A stretch of 64,000 nucleotides of DNA from Arthrobacter rhizophilus (GCF_026241105.1 NZ_JAPFFT010000020.1:26664-90663), one strand, 5' to 3'; counted from the stretch's first letter, positions 7,528 to 16,742 are shown. The notes: generated from the letters alone by a model not told the origin. Program-made: numbers and translations.

Positions 7528-10500
7528 TCACCGGCGGACCATGGCCCGAAGGAGCTTCACGGCTACCGAGAGTGCCGCGATGTCCACCGGACCGGGCTTG
7601 ATGGCCGCCTTGATGGTGTCCTGGACGCGCGCGAGTTGTTCGGTGTTTCCGCGTTCCCAATCCATGATCCGCTCTAGGGGGTCGGAAGTTTCCTCCGAGG
7701 AGCGTGGAGTGTGCCGGACCACCGCCTTGGTCATGTCGGCAAGAATCAGGTACATGTCGTCACGGAGGGCTGCACGCGCCAACGCTTCCCAGTGCGTGTC
7801 CCGCGGCAACAGCGTGATGTGTTCCAGCAAGGGGATGGCCGAGATCCTTTCGAACACGGCAAAGTAGACCTCCGCCACTGCTGCGACCGGCTCTTGCAGT
7901 TCTTCAGCGATCGCGGAAATGTCCAAAAGGCCGTAGCTGACCAGGAGTTCGGAGGCCCTGATGCCCAAATCGTGGGGCAGGCCCACCGAATCAGTGTGGG
8001 CAAGGCGGTTCAACGAGTGGGCCAGGTTGATGCCGTGCAGGAAGCTCGTGAAATTGGCCCGCATCAGGGACATTGGCCGTTCGAGCCGCGCAATGGCGTC
8101 CGCAATGGGTTTGTCCCGGAAATCGTGGGTGACGTACCAGCGGGTGGACCGGTCAAGGAGGCGCCGCATGTCCAAGGCCACAGCGCATACGTGTTCCTTG
8201 GGAATGCTTGCCGGCACTTGGGCCAGGGCTTCAGTGACGGAATCGAAGTCCCAGATATGGCGCATCACCACGAATCCACGCGCCACCGCGGCCGCCGAAA
8301 CGGTCGTTTCCTCCATGGCACGGAACGCGAAGGCTATGCCGCCGAGGTTGATCATGTCGTTGGCGACCACCGTGGCGACGATTTGGCGGCGCAAAGGATG
8401 CATAGAGAGGTCATCGCCGAACCGTTCCGAGAGTTGGCGGGGGAAATACTCCCGCAGCGTTTGCGAGAACCATGGATCGTCCGCGAGCCCACCTTCGGTC
8501 AGTTCCTTGGCCAGCTCGATCTTGGCATAGGCAGCCAGTACAGCGAGTTCGGGCGAAGTCAGTCCCACCCCGGTCTCTACGCGTTCGCGAAGCTCCGCGG
8601 TAGTCGGCAGGCATTCGAGCTTCCGGTCCAGGTCCGTAGCCGAGTCGAGCCAGTCCATGGTCCGTTCGAAGCTCGGGCTCCATCGGAGGACCAACTGTTT
8701 GTCATTGAGGAGGAGGACGTTTTGGTCAACGTTGGTTTTCAGGACGAGCCGCCCTACTTCGTCCTGGAGGGAGTGCAGGAAGCCCGTCCTTTCGTTCGGG
8801 GGCATCTTGCCTGCTGTGATCATCTGGTCAAGGAAGATCTTGATGTTCACCTCGTGGTCCGAGCAGTCAACGCCTGCCGAATTGTCGATGGCATCGGTGT
8901 TCACGAGGATCCCGGCCAGCGCGGCCTCGATCCTGCCCCGTTGGGTGATGCCCAGATTTCCACCCTCGGCAATGATGTGGGTCCGCAGTTGGGCGGCGTT
9001 GACCCGGATGGCATCGTTCGATTTGTCTCCGCCGTCGGCATGCGTCTCCGTGGAGGCCTTGACGTAGGTGCCGATTCCGCCGTTGTACAGCAGGTCGACG
9101 GGCGCCATGAGGACTGCCTTGAGCAGCTCAGGCGGGGTCATCGCCGTCGCACTTTCATCCAATCCCAAGGCGAGGCGGACCGGTTCGGTGAGGCCGATTG
9201 ATTTCTCGAGCCGGGAGAACACACCTCCGCCGGGACTGAGCTTGGCAGGGTTGTAGTCGGCCCAGGACGAGCGGGGGAGCTTGAAGAGCCGCTTCCGCTC
9301 GGCGAAGGAAACGGCCGGGTCAGGCGTGGGATCCAGGAAAATGTGCCGGTGATCGAAGGCCGCCACCAGCTTGATATGTTTTGAAAGCAGCATGCCGTTT
9401 CCGAACACATCGCCGCTCATGTCGCCGATGCCCACCACCGTGAAATCCTCAGTGCTGGAGTCGATCAGTAGCTCGCTGAAATGTTGCCGCACGGACTCCC
9501 AGGCGCCGCGCGCGGTGATGCCCATCTGCTTGTGGTCATAGCCCACCGAACCGCCGGACGCGAACGCATCGCCAAGCCAGAATCCGTACTCTGCGGCCAG
9601 CGCGTTGGCGATGTCGGAGAACGTGGCCGTGCCTTTGTCCGCAGCCACTACGAGGTAGTAGTCGTCGCCGTCGTGCCGGACGACGCGTGCCGGCGGGACC
9701 ACTCGTTGCGCGGGGACAGTGCGTTGGGGGACCGCGCGTTGCCGGACCGCGCGACCGTTTGTCCCGCCGTCGAGTCCGGCAACCAGATTGTCCGTGATGT
9801 CCAGCAGTCCACGAATGAAGATCCGGTAGCTTTCCTGGCCCTCGGCCAGCCAGGCCGCCCGGTTTTCGGCGGGATCGGGAAGCTGTTTGGAGTAGAAACC
9901 ACCCTTGGCTCCGGTGGGAACGATCACGGCGTTCTTGACGGTCTGGGCCTTCACGAGTCCCAGGACCTCCGTGCGGAAGTCCTCACGGCGGTCGGACCAG
10001 CGCAAGCCACCGCGGGCAATCGCGCCGAAACGCAAATGGACGCCTTCCACCCGCGGCGAGTAGACCCAAATTTCGTAGAGTGGGCGGGGTGCGGGTGCGG
10101 CCGGGATGTTGGAGGGGTTGAGCTTGAAGCTCATGTACGGCTTGACCAGGTAGAAGTTGGTGCGGAGCGTGGCCTCCACCAGGCTCGCCAGCGAACGCAG
10201 CAGGCGGTCGGCGTCGAGGACCGGTACGGCGTCGATGGCTTCCGCCAGTTCCTTGCGGGCGGCGTTGGTGGCCCGTGTCCTGGAGGTGTACTTGCTGCCG
10301 TCCACTTCGAACACGTCACTTCCAGCGGGCACCGGCTCAACCGGCTTGGGCCGGAGCAGCTCAGGATCAAACAGGTCAGGTTCGAACCGGTCCGGATCGA
10401 ACTTCGCCTCGAAAAGTGAAAGCAAAGCGCGTGTGGCGCGGGGATTCTCGCGGAGGGTGTCCGCGATGAACCCGTAGGAATTGGTGCTCCCCAACTGCCG

Positions 10501-12495
10501 AAGGTACTTCGCATACGCACGCAGGATGGCTGTCCGCCGCCAGTCAATCCCCTCCCGGATGACCAGGGCATCGAAGGCATCGGTCTCCGCATCTCCCCGC
10601 ATCGCGGCGCAGAACGAACCGGCCAGCAGTTCGCCCGTTCCCACCGGATCAACCCCGCGCGGGTACACAAGCCCGAGGTCGTACAGGAAGAAGGACCGCC
10701 CGTCGGCACGCTGCACATCGAATGGCCGCTGGTCCAGGACGCGCAAACCCAGATTGTGGAAGATGGGCAGAATCTGCGTCAGGCTCTGCGGGCGGGTCAA
10801 ATAGAGCCGAATCCGCGCGTCCTCCGCAAGGACGGCAGTCCCCGGGCGCTTGTACACGGTCAGCAGAGGGTCTACGGTGTCGTCGTCTCGCATGTCCCCG
10901 TCCCGGGGCGCGAAACTCTCGAACCGGACGATGTCCTGAATCGCGTCTTCCACCTCGTAGTCGGCCTTGTAGCTGGCTGGAAAGGCGCTGGCCCATTGCC
11001 GGGACAGCCGGGCGGCTTCGTCCGCGGGGAACCTTGCATGCAGGGCCTCGTCCAGGCCTTCGGCCCAGGAGCGCGTGGCCGCGATGATCCGCTGCTCCAG
11101 TACCGCAGGATCGACGACGGCGGGCGCCCCCTCGTGTGGCAACAGGACACGGAAGAACACGCGGGCCATGGCGGATTCGCCCAGTCGGAGCTCGAACTCG
11201 ATTTCTTCGGAGCCCAAGGCCTCGCGAAGCTCGCGTTCAATGTTGAGCCGGACGGCCGTGCTGAAGCGTTGGCGCGGCAGGAAGACGAGTGCCGTCATGA
11301 ACCGGTTGTGTGAGTCCGGGCGAAGGAATAACCGTGTGCTGTGCCGTTCTTGGAGGCGCAGGATTTCGCGCGCGTGCTCGGCCAGCTGCCGGGCGTCGAT
11401 GTGGAAGAGCTCGTCGCGGGGATAGGCCTCCACCACTGCCAGGAGCTCCTTGCCGCGATGTGATGTGGGCGAATAGCCGAACGTCCGCAACACCTCATCC
11501 ACGGTGTCCCGGATGAAGGGAATCTGGAGTGCAGAGCGGGAAGCCGAGCTGGGAGCGAAAAGGCCAACGAAGGTGCGCTCGCCTCTTGTTTCATCCGCAG
11601 TCAGGCTGATTTCGTCGAGGTAGGCGCGCCGGAGGACCGTTGAACGGAGGGTGGACTTGGTGAGGCTGAGGACGGGAGCTGCGCCGCGTACGGCGGACGG
11701 CTTTGCGGATCGCTCACCTTCGGAGGTCTCACCTTCGGACGCGGTGACCGCCACATTCCTCAGCAGGCCGAGACCCTTCCGTCCGCGGCAGCCGAGGAAC
11801 ACGAAATTCCCGTCGTCCAGCCAGCGCACCAACTCTTGGACCTCCCGCGCTGCGGGAACGGTCTGAGACAACCCGTCCAAACGGCGGACTTCGTCGGCAA
11901 GTTCCTGGTGGATCGCGGCGGTATCTTCTGCGGCTGCCCGGACATCGCCAAGGACGTTTTGCAGCCGCTCAACGAGGCGCTCGGCACCCGCGTCGTCCGG
12001 AAGCCGGGAAATCTCGACGGCGATCCATGCCTCGGTGAGGGGTCCGCCGTCGTCGTGGTACACGGCGGTGACCGAGGCGGAAGGCTCGACGCCGGACCGG
12101 AGGCCCGTCCGCAGGGGACCGTGGCGGACGTCGATCAGGCGATGGGTGGCTGCATCCCGGGTGACTGTAAAAGTGGGGTGGACCAGGAGCCGGATGGAGG
12201 TGTTGTCGCTGGCGATTTCCGCGGTGACCGACGGGACCAGGTGGGGCATGTCCTCGGTGACAATCGCTACGAGGCTGGCATCGGCCTCGTTCAGGATGCC
12301 GATCACAGCTTGCCCGGGAGCCCGCCGATCCGCCAATGAACGGTGGTACCGCGCACGCTCCAGGAGCGTGTCCGTGGTGTAGTCGCGGACATCATCATCG
12401 GCCACGTGTTCGTAGTAGTCGGTCAGGAATCGGTCCGGGGCGCCGGGGGCAGCGCCTCCCACGGCGCGGTCCGCGGGCTCGATCCTGGGTGACAT
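7528..12495 (-). CDS. gdhB: NAD-dependent glutamate dehydrogenase, large (GDH-180) class
   Basis: Oxidatively deaminates L-glutamate to 2-oxoglutarate and ammonium in the catabolic direction. The 1655-residue length is diagnostic of the large class; ordinary GDHs are about 450. Seen in order: a long N-terminal regulatory region with ACT-like segments, the FGAIARGGLRWSDRREDFRT block, the substrate loop VPTGAKGGFYSKQLPD (~residue 860), and the dinucleotide-binding GIGDMSGDVFGNGMLLS (~1025), then an alpha-helical C-terminal domain. Start ATG 12495 is preceded by GGAGG. It stands between the two hut loci; histidine breakdown yields glutamate, so it would complete the route to central metabolism. 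No hut-type operator was found at its promoter. Confidence 0.95.
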   Translation of the reverse strand: MSPRIEPADRAVGGAAPGAPDRFLTDYYEHVADDDVRDYTTDTLLERARYHRSLADRRAPGQAVIGILNEADASLVAIVTEDMPHLVPSVTAEIASDNTSIRLLVHPTFTVTRDAATHRLIDVRHGPLRTGLRSGVEPSASVTAVYHDDGGPLTEAWIAVEISRLPDDAGAERLVERLQNVLGDVRAAAEDTAAIHQELADEVRRLDGLSQTVPAAREVQELVRWLDDGNFVFLGCRGRKGLGLLRNVAVTASEGETSEGERSAKPSAVRGAAPVLSLTKSTLRSTVLRRAYLDEISLTADETRGERTFVGLFAPSSASRSALQIPFIRDTVDEVLRTFGYSPTSHRGKELLAVVEAYPRDELFHIDARQLAEHAREILRLQERHSTRLFLRPDSHNRFMTALVFLPRQRFSTAVRLNIERELREALGSEEIEFELRLGESAMARVFFRVLLPHEGAPAVVDPAVLEQRIIAATRSWAEGLDEALHARFPADEAARLSRQWASAFPASYKADYEVEDAIQDIVRFESFAPRDGDMRDDDTVDPLLTVYKRPGTAVLAEDARIRLYLTRPQSLTQILPIFHNLGLRVLDQRPFDVQRADGRSFFLYDLGLVYPRGVDPVGTGELLAGSFCAAMRGDAETDAFDALVIREGIDWRRTAILRAYAKYLRQLGSTNSYGFIADTLRENPRATRALLSLFEAKFDPDRFEPDLFDPELLRPKPVEPVPAGSDVFEVDGSKYTSRTRATNAARKELAEAIDAVPVLDADRLLRSLASLVEATLRTNFYLVKPYMSFKLNPSNIPAAPAPRPLYEIWVYSPRVEGVHLRFGAIARGGLRWSDRREDFRTEVLGLVKAQTVKNAVIVPTGAKGGFYSKQLPDPAENRAAWLAEGQESYRIFIRGLLDITDNLVAGLDGGTNGRAVRQRAVPQRTVPAQRVVPPARVVRHDGDDYYLVVAADKGTATFSDIANALAAEYGFWLGDAFASGGSVGYDHKQMGITARGAWESVRQHFSELLIDSSTEDFTVVGIGDMSGDVFGNGMLLSKHIKLVAAFDHRHIFLDPTPDPAVSFAERKRLFKLPRSSWADYNPAKLSPGGGVFSRLEKSIGLTEPVRLALGLDESATAMTPPELLKAVLMAPVDLLYNGGIGTYVKASTETHADGGDKSNDAIRVNAAQLRTHIIAEGGNLGITQRGRIEAALAGILVNTDAIDNSAGVDCSDHEVNIKIFLDQMITAGKMPPNERTGFLHSLQDEVGRLVLKTNVDQNVLLLNDKQLVLRWSPSFERTMDWLDSATDLDRKLECLPTTAELRERVETGVGLTSPELAVLAAYAKIELAKELTEGGLADDPWFSQTLREYFPRQLSERFGDDLSMHPLRRQIVATVVANDMINLGGIAFAFRAMEETTVSAAAVARGFVVMRHIWDFDSVTEALAQVPASIPKEHVCAVALDMRRLLDRSTRWYVTHDFRDKPIADAIARLERPMSLMRANFTSFLHGINLAHSLNRLAHTDSVGLPHDLGIRASELLVSYGLLDISAIAEELQEPVAAVAEVYFAVFERISAIPLLEHITLLPRDTHWEALARAALRDDMYLILADMTKAVVRHTPRSSEETSDPLERIMDWERGNTEQLARVQDTIKAAIKPGPVDIAALSVAVKLLRAMVRR

Positions 12496-12577
12496 GTCGC
12501 TGCGCCTCCGCCGCGCAAGGAGCGGCCGTGCTGTAGCGGTCGGCGAAGTCCCTGCGCCTCATTTCATGATGGCTGGC

Positions 12578-12610
12578 GCGGGGCAGGCAGTCCAGAGCTG
12601 CCTGCCCCGC
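12578..12610. terminator. Strong hairpin upstream of gdh
   Basis: A perfect 13-bp stem (GCGGGGCAGGCAG at 12578-12590 with CTGCCTGCCCCGC at 12598-12610) around a 7-base loop. No T-run follows, but it sits exactly between the leftward gene remnant and gdh, so it probably served as terminator of the now-broken gene and insulates the gdh promoter. Confidence 0.6.
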
Positions 12611-12629
12611 GACCAATGGAGGAGCCCGC

Positions 12630-13217
12630 CTAGCGTTTGACGGCGTCCAGCTTGAGCATCTCGGCGAAGACGCCGTCCAGCTAGGAGTCGTCGAAGATCT
12701 TCTTCCAGTCGTCCTTGATGATGGTGTCCTTGCCGTACTGGATGGCGATTTCGCAGGCCTCGGAGAACGGGTTGGAGCCGCGCAGGGCGTTGGTCAGTGC
12801 GATCTGCACGTGGCCGAACAGCATGGCCTTGGCTGCTTCTTCCGGGACGCCGGCGGTGTGTACGGTTTCGTGGGGCGCTTCGTTGAGGAGCGTGCCGATC
12901 ATGCAGGCCACGGTCTCCACGAGGGTGGGTTCCAGGATGGCGAGCTGCTTCACGGTGACCCAGTGGACGTCGATGACCGGGGCGTAGATAGTGCGGATGG
13001 TCGCTTCGGCCGCATCGCGGGTGGCTGCGGGAGCGTCTTCGTCGATGGCTGCGACGACGTTCTGCGGGGCGCCCTGGCCGCCGAAGGTGTCGGCCCATTC
13101 TTCCTTGGCGGTGCGCTCAAGGAAGACGGACGGGTGGCACGGGTGCGCGACGGCCTGGACGACGTCGTCGCGCTTGGCCAGCAGTCCGGCGTAGGCGGCG
13201 GCCGGATCCAGCGTCAG
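12630..13217 (-). pseudogene. C-terminal remnant of a phosphogluconate-dehydrogenase-like protein
   Basis: Reading leftward, about 195 residues resemble the C-terminal domain of a sugar-acid or phosphogluconate-type dehydrogenase (LTLDPAAAYAGLLAKRDD, VAHPCHPSVFLERTAKEEW, VTVKQLAILEPTLVETVACM, DTIIKDDWKKIFDDS). Two defects are visible. The N-terminal NAD-binding half is missing, with homology beginning abruptly at LTLDP near 13217. A TAG at 12681-12683 also interrupts the tail: it is followed in frame by LDGVFAEMLKLDAVKR and a second stop at 12630, consistent with a single TGG-to-TAG change at an ancestral Trp. The family assignment is from recalled similarity; the broken state is visible directly. 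Confidence 0.75.
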
Positions 13218-13418
13218 GAGGATCGAGCAGGGCTTCATCTGGCGGCGTTCAATGCCCCGGGTCACCCTGCTGTGGGTCACCACATCGCGGTCCAGGAAAT
13301 ACTCATGGCACGGGTGGTCCGGATCAACAGCCTCGGCCTGGAGTCTGACATAGAGCTGCACCAGGCCCGGCACTTCCACGTTGTGGTGTGCCAGCTTGAT
13401 GACGAGCGGGGGTTCGTT
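13218..13418. other. Junction between two head-to-head gene remnants; no recognisable gene
   Basis: About 200 bases between the leftward dehydrogenase remnant and the rightward hydrolase remnant. Both strands are open in at least one frame, but neither frame gives a sequence that was recognised. There are no IS ends, target duplications or long inverted repeats. It may be the scar of a deletion, or decayed 5' sequence of either gene. Confidence 0.5.
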
Positions 13419-14054
13419 AAGCACCTGCTGTCCATCCACAATTGCCATGCGTTCTACGACTACTCCCGGCCGTGGGTCACGCACAGCAGCATCCAACGCC
13501 AGGACGTCCACAAGACGGCCGAGTTTACCCGCGAGTGGCGGGACAGGTGGCAGAAACCCGTGGTCATCGACGAGTGCGCCTACGAGGGCAACATCGACCA
13601 GGGCTGGGGAAACATCACGGGCGAGGAGATGACGCGACGGTTCTGGGAAGGGGCCATCCGGGGCGGCTACGTGGGGCACGGGGAAACGTACATGCACGCC
13701 GCGGACGTTCTGTGGTGGGCCAAGGGCGGGGAACTGCACGGCAGCAGCCCGGACCGGATCGCCTTCGTGCGCAGCATCCTTGAGGAAACCCCGGGCGGAT
13801 TCCTCGAGCCGCTTCCCGGCGCCTGGGACGTCCCGGCCGCGGGCATCCGGCACGAGTGCGAGCTCAGCTACTTCGGCTTCAACCAGCCCACCTACCGGAA
13901 CTTCGTGATGCCTGCCGGCCGCCGCTACGAGGTGGACATCATCGACACCTGGAACATGACCATCGACACCCTGCCGGACGCGGTTGAAGGCCGCGTCCGG
14001 CTCGAGTTGCCTGGCCGCCAGTTCATGGCCGTGAGGCTCCGCGCCGTCGGCTAG
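13419..14054 (+). pseudogene. C-terminal remnant of a DUF5605/DUF5060-type glycoside hydrolase
   Basis: About 211 residues starting at KHLLSIHNCHAFYDYSRPWV and running through PVVIDECAYEGNIDQGWGNI, GAIRGGYVGHGETYMHA and a beta-rich C-terminal domain (NFVMPAGRRYEVDIIDTW, GRQFMAVRLRAVG). ECAYEG looks like the catalytic-glutamate strand of a TIM-barrel hydrolase, and the tail resembles the DUF5605 domain of putative glycosidases. The N-terminal half and any start codon with ribosome site are absent. It mirrors the dehydrogenase remnant on the other side of the junction, so one event probably truncated both. Confidence 0.7.
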
Positions 14055-14057
14055 GTC

Positions 14058-14119
14058 CAAGTAACTCGCACTAGGTGTCGTTTTGAGCCCCCAGAACGAC
14101 AACAACTGCGAGTTAGTTG
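14058..14119. repeat. Intergenic palindrome, GTCGTT family (copy 1)
   Basis: Outer arms CCAAGTAACTCGCA (14058-14070) and TGCGAGTTA...TTGG (14107-14119) enclose an inner inverted repeat TGTCGTT...AACGACA around a TTGAGCCC core. A related element at 55536-55577 has the same GTCGTT-TGAGGGCCC core and TGCGAGTTACTTGGG flank. It lies between the hydrolase remnant and the convergent hutG gene, where it could act as a terminator. Confidence 0.7.
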
Positions 14120-14145
14120 GGTGGGGCTGGCGCCGCGGGAGGGCG

Positions 14146-15111
14146 CTACGCCAGCAGGGTGTTCAGCAGGCGCGCGGCTACCTTGGCGGTCCGCGAGTCG
14201 ATATCGAACTCGGGGTTGAGCTCAGCAACGTCAAGGTGCAGGAGCTTGCCGCTGGCGGCCACCTGCTTGCACACCGCGCTGATGATGGGCAGCGGAACGC
14301 CATACGCCGCGGGAGCGCTCACACCAGGGGCCACCGAGGCCGGCAGCACGTCGAGGTCGATGGTCAAGTACAGCGCATCGACGGTGTACAGGAACCGCGT
14401 TACGAAATCCTTCACGGCTTCCGCGGAGCAGTCCTCGTCCAGGAGGTACTTCACACCCAGCCGATCCGCCGTGTCGAAGAGGGTGCGCGTGTTGTTGGGT
14501 TCGGAAATTCCGACGACGGCGTAGTTCAGTTCGCGGCCGGCGGCGGCTTCCGCGCGTGCCATCTGCAGGAACGGCGTGCCCGAGCTCGGCACAGGCTCGT
14601 CCCGCAGGTCGAAATGCGCATCCAGGTTCAGGACTCCGAGGCGTTTGCCGCCTTTTACGGCCTCCGAGCCAGCCACGCCCAGGTAGCTCGCGAAAGCAGT
14701 TTCGTGCCCGCCGCCGAGCAGCACTGTGAGGTTGCCCGCGTCGAGCATTTCCGAAATCACGCGTCCCGCGCGCTCCTGGCCCGCCTCAAGGGAGCCGTTC
14801 TCCACCACGATATCGCCGGCGTCGTACACGTCCCGGTCCAGATGGAAAGCCAGCGGGCCCAAGGCACTCCGGATCGCCTCCGGAGCGGCCGCCGCTCCGA
14901 TCCGACCTTTGTTGCGCCGCACGCCTTCGTCACTGCGGAAGCCCACGACGACGGCGGGCCGGGAGCCCGTTTCTGACGCGCCGGAGGCGACACCACCGGG
15001 AGTGTGGGGCACCACGGCTTGCCACCAGCGGCGGTGCTCATCGCCGTCGCCGTCGAAGCGACCGGTCCACGGCATGGGGCGGACATCGGCAATAGCGGGG
15101 GAAATCTCCAT
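14146..15111 (-). CDS. hutG: Formimidoylglutamase
   Basis: Hydrolyses N-formimidoyl-L-glutamate to glutamate and formamide, the last step of the five-carbon hut route. The 321-residue protein belongs to the arginase/ureohydrolase family, with the di-manganese ligands in LLGGGHETAF, LNLDAHFDLRD and TIDLDVLPASVAPGVSAP. The early GFRSDEGVRRNKGRIGA segment is typical of HutG rather than arginase or agmatinase. Start ATG at 15111 (MEISPAIADV). It stands alone, 7.5 kb from hutUH, but a close match to the HutR operator lies 54 bases upstream, arguing for co-regulation. Confidence 0.93.
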   Translation of the reverse strand: MEISPAIADVRPMPWTGRFDGDGDEHRRWWQAVVPHTPGGVASGASETGSRPAVVVGFRSDEGVRRNKGRIGAAAAPEAIRSALGPLAFHLDRDVYDAGDIVVENGSLEAGQERAGRVISEMLDAGNLTVLLGGGHETAFASYLGVAGSEAVKGGKRLGVLNLDAHFDLRDEPVPSSGTPFLQMARAEAAAGRELNYAVVGISEPNNTRTLFDTADRLGVKYLLDEDCSAEAVKDFVTRFLYTVDALYLTIDLDVLPASVAPGVSAPAAYGVPLPIISAVCKQVAASGKLLHLDVAELNPEFDIDSRTAKVAARLLNTLLA

Positions 15112-15164
15112 TACTCAAGCACAGCGCATGGCGGCGTCGAGAAACATCGTTTGCACGCCGCGGG

Positions 15165-15182
15165 TGTCCGGTATTCCGGAAA
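15165..15182. promoter_or_regulatory. HutR-type operator upstream of hutG
   Basis: TGTCCGGTATTCCGGAAA contains the perfect inverted repeat TCCGG-TATT-CCGGA and matches the consensus TGTCYGGNATTCCRGAMA of the hutR/hutU sites. It lies between the stop of the purine-permease gene and hutG, 54 bases upstream of the hutG start. Confidence 0.7.
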
Positions 15183-15185
15183 GGG

Positions 15186-16628
15186 CTACTTGACGCCCAG
15201 GATTTCCTCGACCGAACCTATCCCGAAGAACAGCAGGAATGCCGCGGCCACGGCCCACATAAGCGGGTGCACTTCACGCGCCCGGCCCTGGAAGGTGCGG
15301 ATCAGGGCGAAGGAGATGAACCCGGCGCCCAGGCCGTTGGCGATCGAGTAGGTGAACGGCATGAGGGCCATGGTCAGGAACGCGGGAATACCCACACCCC
15401 AGTCCTGCCAATGGATCTTGCCCACTTGGGACACCATCATGAAGCCCACCACCACCAGGGCGGGTGCCACGGCTTCGAACGGGACCAGGTTGATAAGCGG
15501 AGTGAAGAACATGGCCACCAGGAACAGCAGGCCAGTCACGATCGAGGCCAAGCCGGTCCGTGCACCCTCGCCGATGCCGGCACCCGACTCCACAAAGATC
15601 TGGTTGGAGGACACGGACGAACCGCCACCAATGATCGCGCCAAGGGCGTCCACTTGCAGGACACGGTCCACATTGGGGATGTTTCCGTGCTTGTCGATGT
15701 TTCCTGCCTCCCTGGCCAGGCCCACCATGGTGCCCATGGCGTCGAAGAAGATGCTGAGGAGGATCACGAACGCCAACAACGTGGCGGCGATGAAGCCAAG
15801 GTGCTGGAATGCACCGAGGGGGTTCGCCTTACCGATGAGCGACAGGTCCGGGGCAGCCCATTCGGTGAACTTGGGCGCAACCAGGGACCAGCCGCGGGGG
15901 TTGTAGGTCTTCCCGTCGAAACTCGGACCGATGTGGAGAGTGAATTCGAGGATGGCCGCGAGGGCCGTGGAGGCAACGATGCCGATCAGGATTGCGCCAC
16001 GCACTTTTCGGACCACCAGTGCGATGGTCAGCACAAGGCCCACGACGAACACCAAAGTGGGCCAGCCAAGCAGCTTGCCATCCACACCGAGGCCCAGCGG
16101 GACCGTGGTGCCGGCGGCGTCCGGTATACGGCGCACGAAGCCGGCATTGACCAGGCCGATCAAGGCGATGAAAAGTCCGATGCCTACTACGATCGCCGTC
16201 TTCAGTGCTTCAGGAACGGCTTTGAAGATCGCGGTCCGGAAACCCGTCAGAACCAGGATCAGCATGGTCAGGCCCGACAGCATCACGAGGCCCATCATGT
16301 CCGGCCACGTCAGGCCGGGATGCGAGGCAATCGTGACGGCCACGAAGGCGTTGACGCCCAGCCCGGTGGCCACGGCGAAGGGGTGCTTGGCCCACGCGCC
16401 CATGAGGATGGTCAGGATGCCGGCTACGAAGGCAGTCGTGGCAGCGACCGCGGGGAAGCCGAGGGACGCGCCGCTGGAGTCGGCCCCGGAGAGGATCAAG
16501 GGATTGAGGACCACGATGTAGCTCATGGCAAAGAAGGTGGCGAAGCCGCCCCGGATTTCCCGCGAGTAGTTGGATCCGCGTTCCGAAATCTTGAAGTAGC
16601 GATCGATGGCTGAACCCTGTTTGAGCAT
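15186..16628 (-). CDS. NCS2-family purine permease (AzgA/PbuG type)
   Basis: Proton symporter for hypoxanthine, guanine or adenine in the cytoplasmic membrane. The start at 16628 (MLKQGSAIDRYFKI) gives 480 residues, normal for the AzgA branch; a longer in-frame ATG at 16736 would add an unrelated 36-residue tail lacking a ribosome site. Conserved pieces are GSNYSREIRGGFATFFAMSY, LGVNAFVAVTIA, FFDAMGTMVGLAREAG, the substrate-site SSNQIFVESGAGIGEGARTG, and 12-14 hydrophobic segments. It is divergent from copC and separated from hutG by an operator, so it is probably monocistronic. Confidence 0.9.
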   Translation of the reverse strand: MLKQGSAIDRYFKISERGSNYSREIRGGFATFFAMSYIVVLNPLILSGADSSGASLGFPAVAATTAFVAGILTILMGAWAKHPFAVATGLGVNAFVAVTIASHPGLTWPDMMGLVMLSGLTMLILVLTGFRTAIFKAVPEALKTAIVVGIGLFIALIGLVNAGFVRRIPDAAGTTVPLGLGVDGKLLGWPTLVFVVGLVLTIALVVRKVRGAILIGIVASTALAAILEFTLHIGPSFDGKTYNPRGWSLVAPKFTEWAAPDLSLIGKANPLGAFQHLGFIAATLLAFVILLSIFFDAMGTMVGLAREAGNIDKHGNIPNVDRVLQVDALGAIIGGGSSVSSNQIFVESGAGIGEGARTGLASIVTGLLFLVAMFFTPLINLVPFEAVAPALVVVGFMMVSQVGKIHWQDWGVGIPAFLTMALMPFTYSIANGLGAGFISFALIRTFQGRAREVHPLMWAVAAAFLLFFGIGSVEEILGVK

Positions 16629-16742
16629 GAAGGTCTCCGGGAATCGGGGAAGTGTGCTCTCAAATCCTATGCCCGCCGATTCGGCCCTCCCGCGAATTCG
16701 CCTAGTCTGTAAGGAATCCAACACCAAGGGAGTCACTCGCTC

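Noticed and set aside
7711..9201. 496-residue open frame antisense to the glutamate dehydrogenase
   Set aside because: Antisense to conserved GDH motifs, no ribosome site, no recognisable domain.
16629..16736. Longer start for the purine permease (ATG 16736)
   Set aside because: It would overlap the divergent copC promoter, lacks a ribosome site and adds 36 residues not typical of the family.
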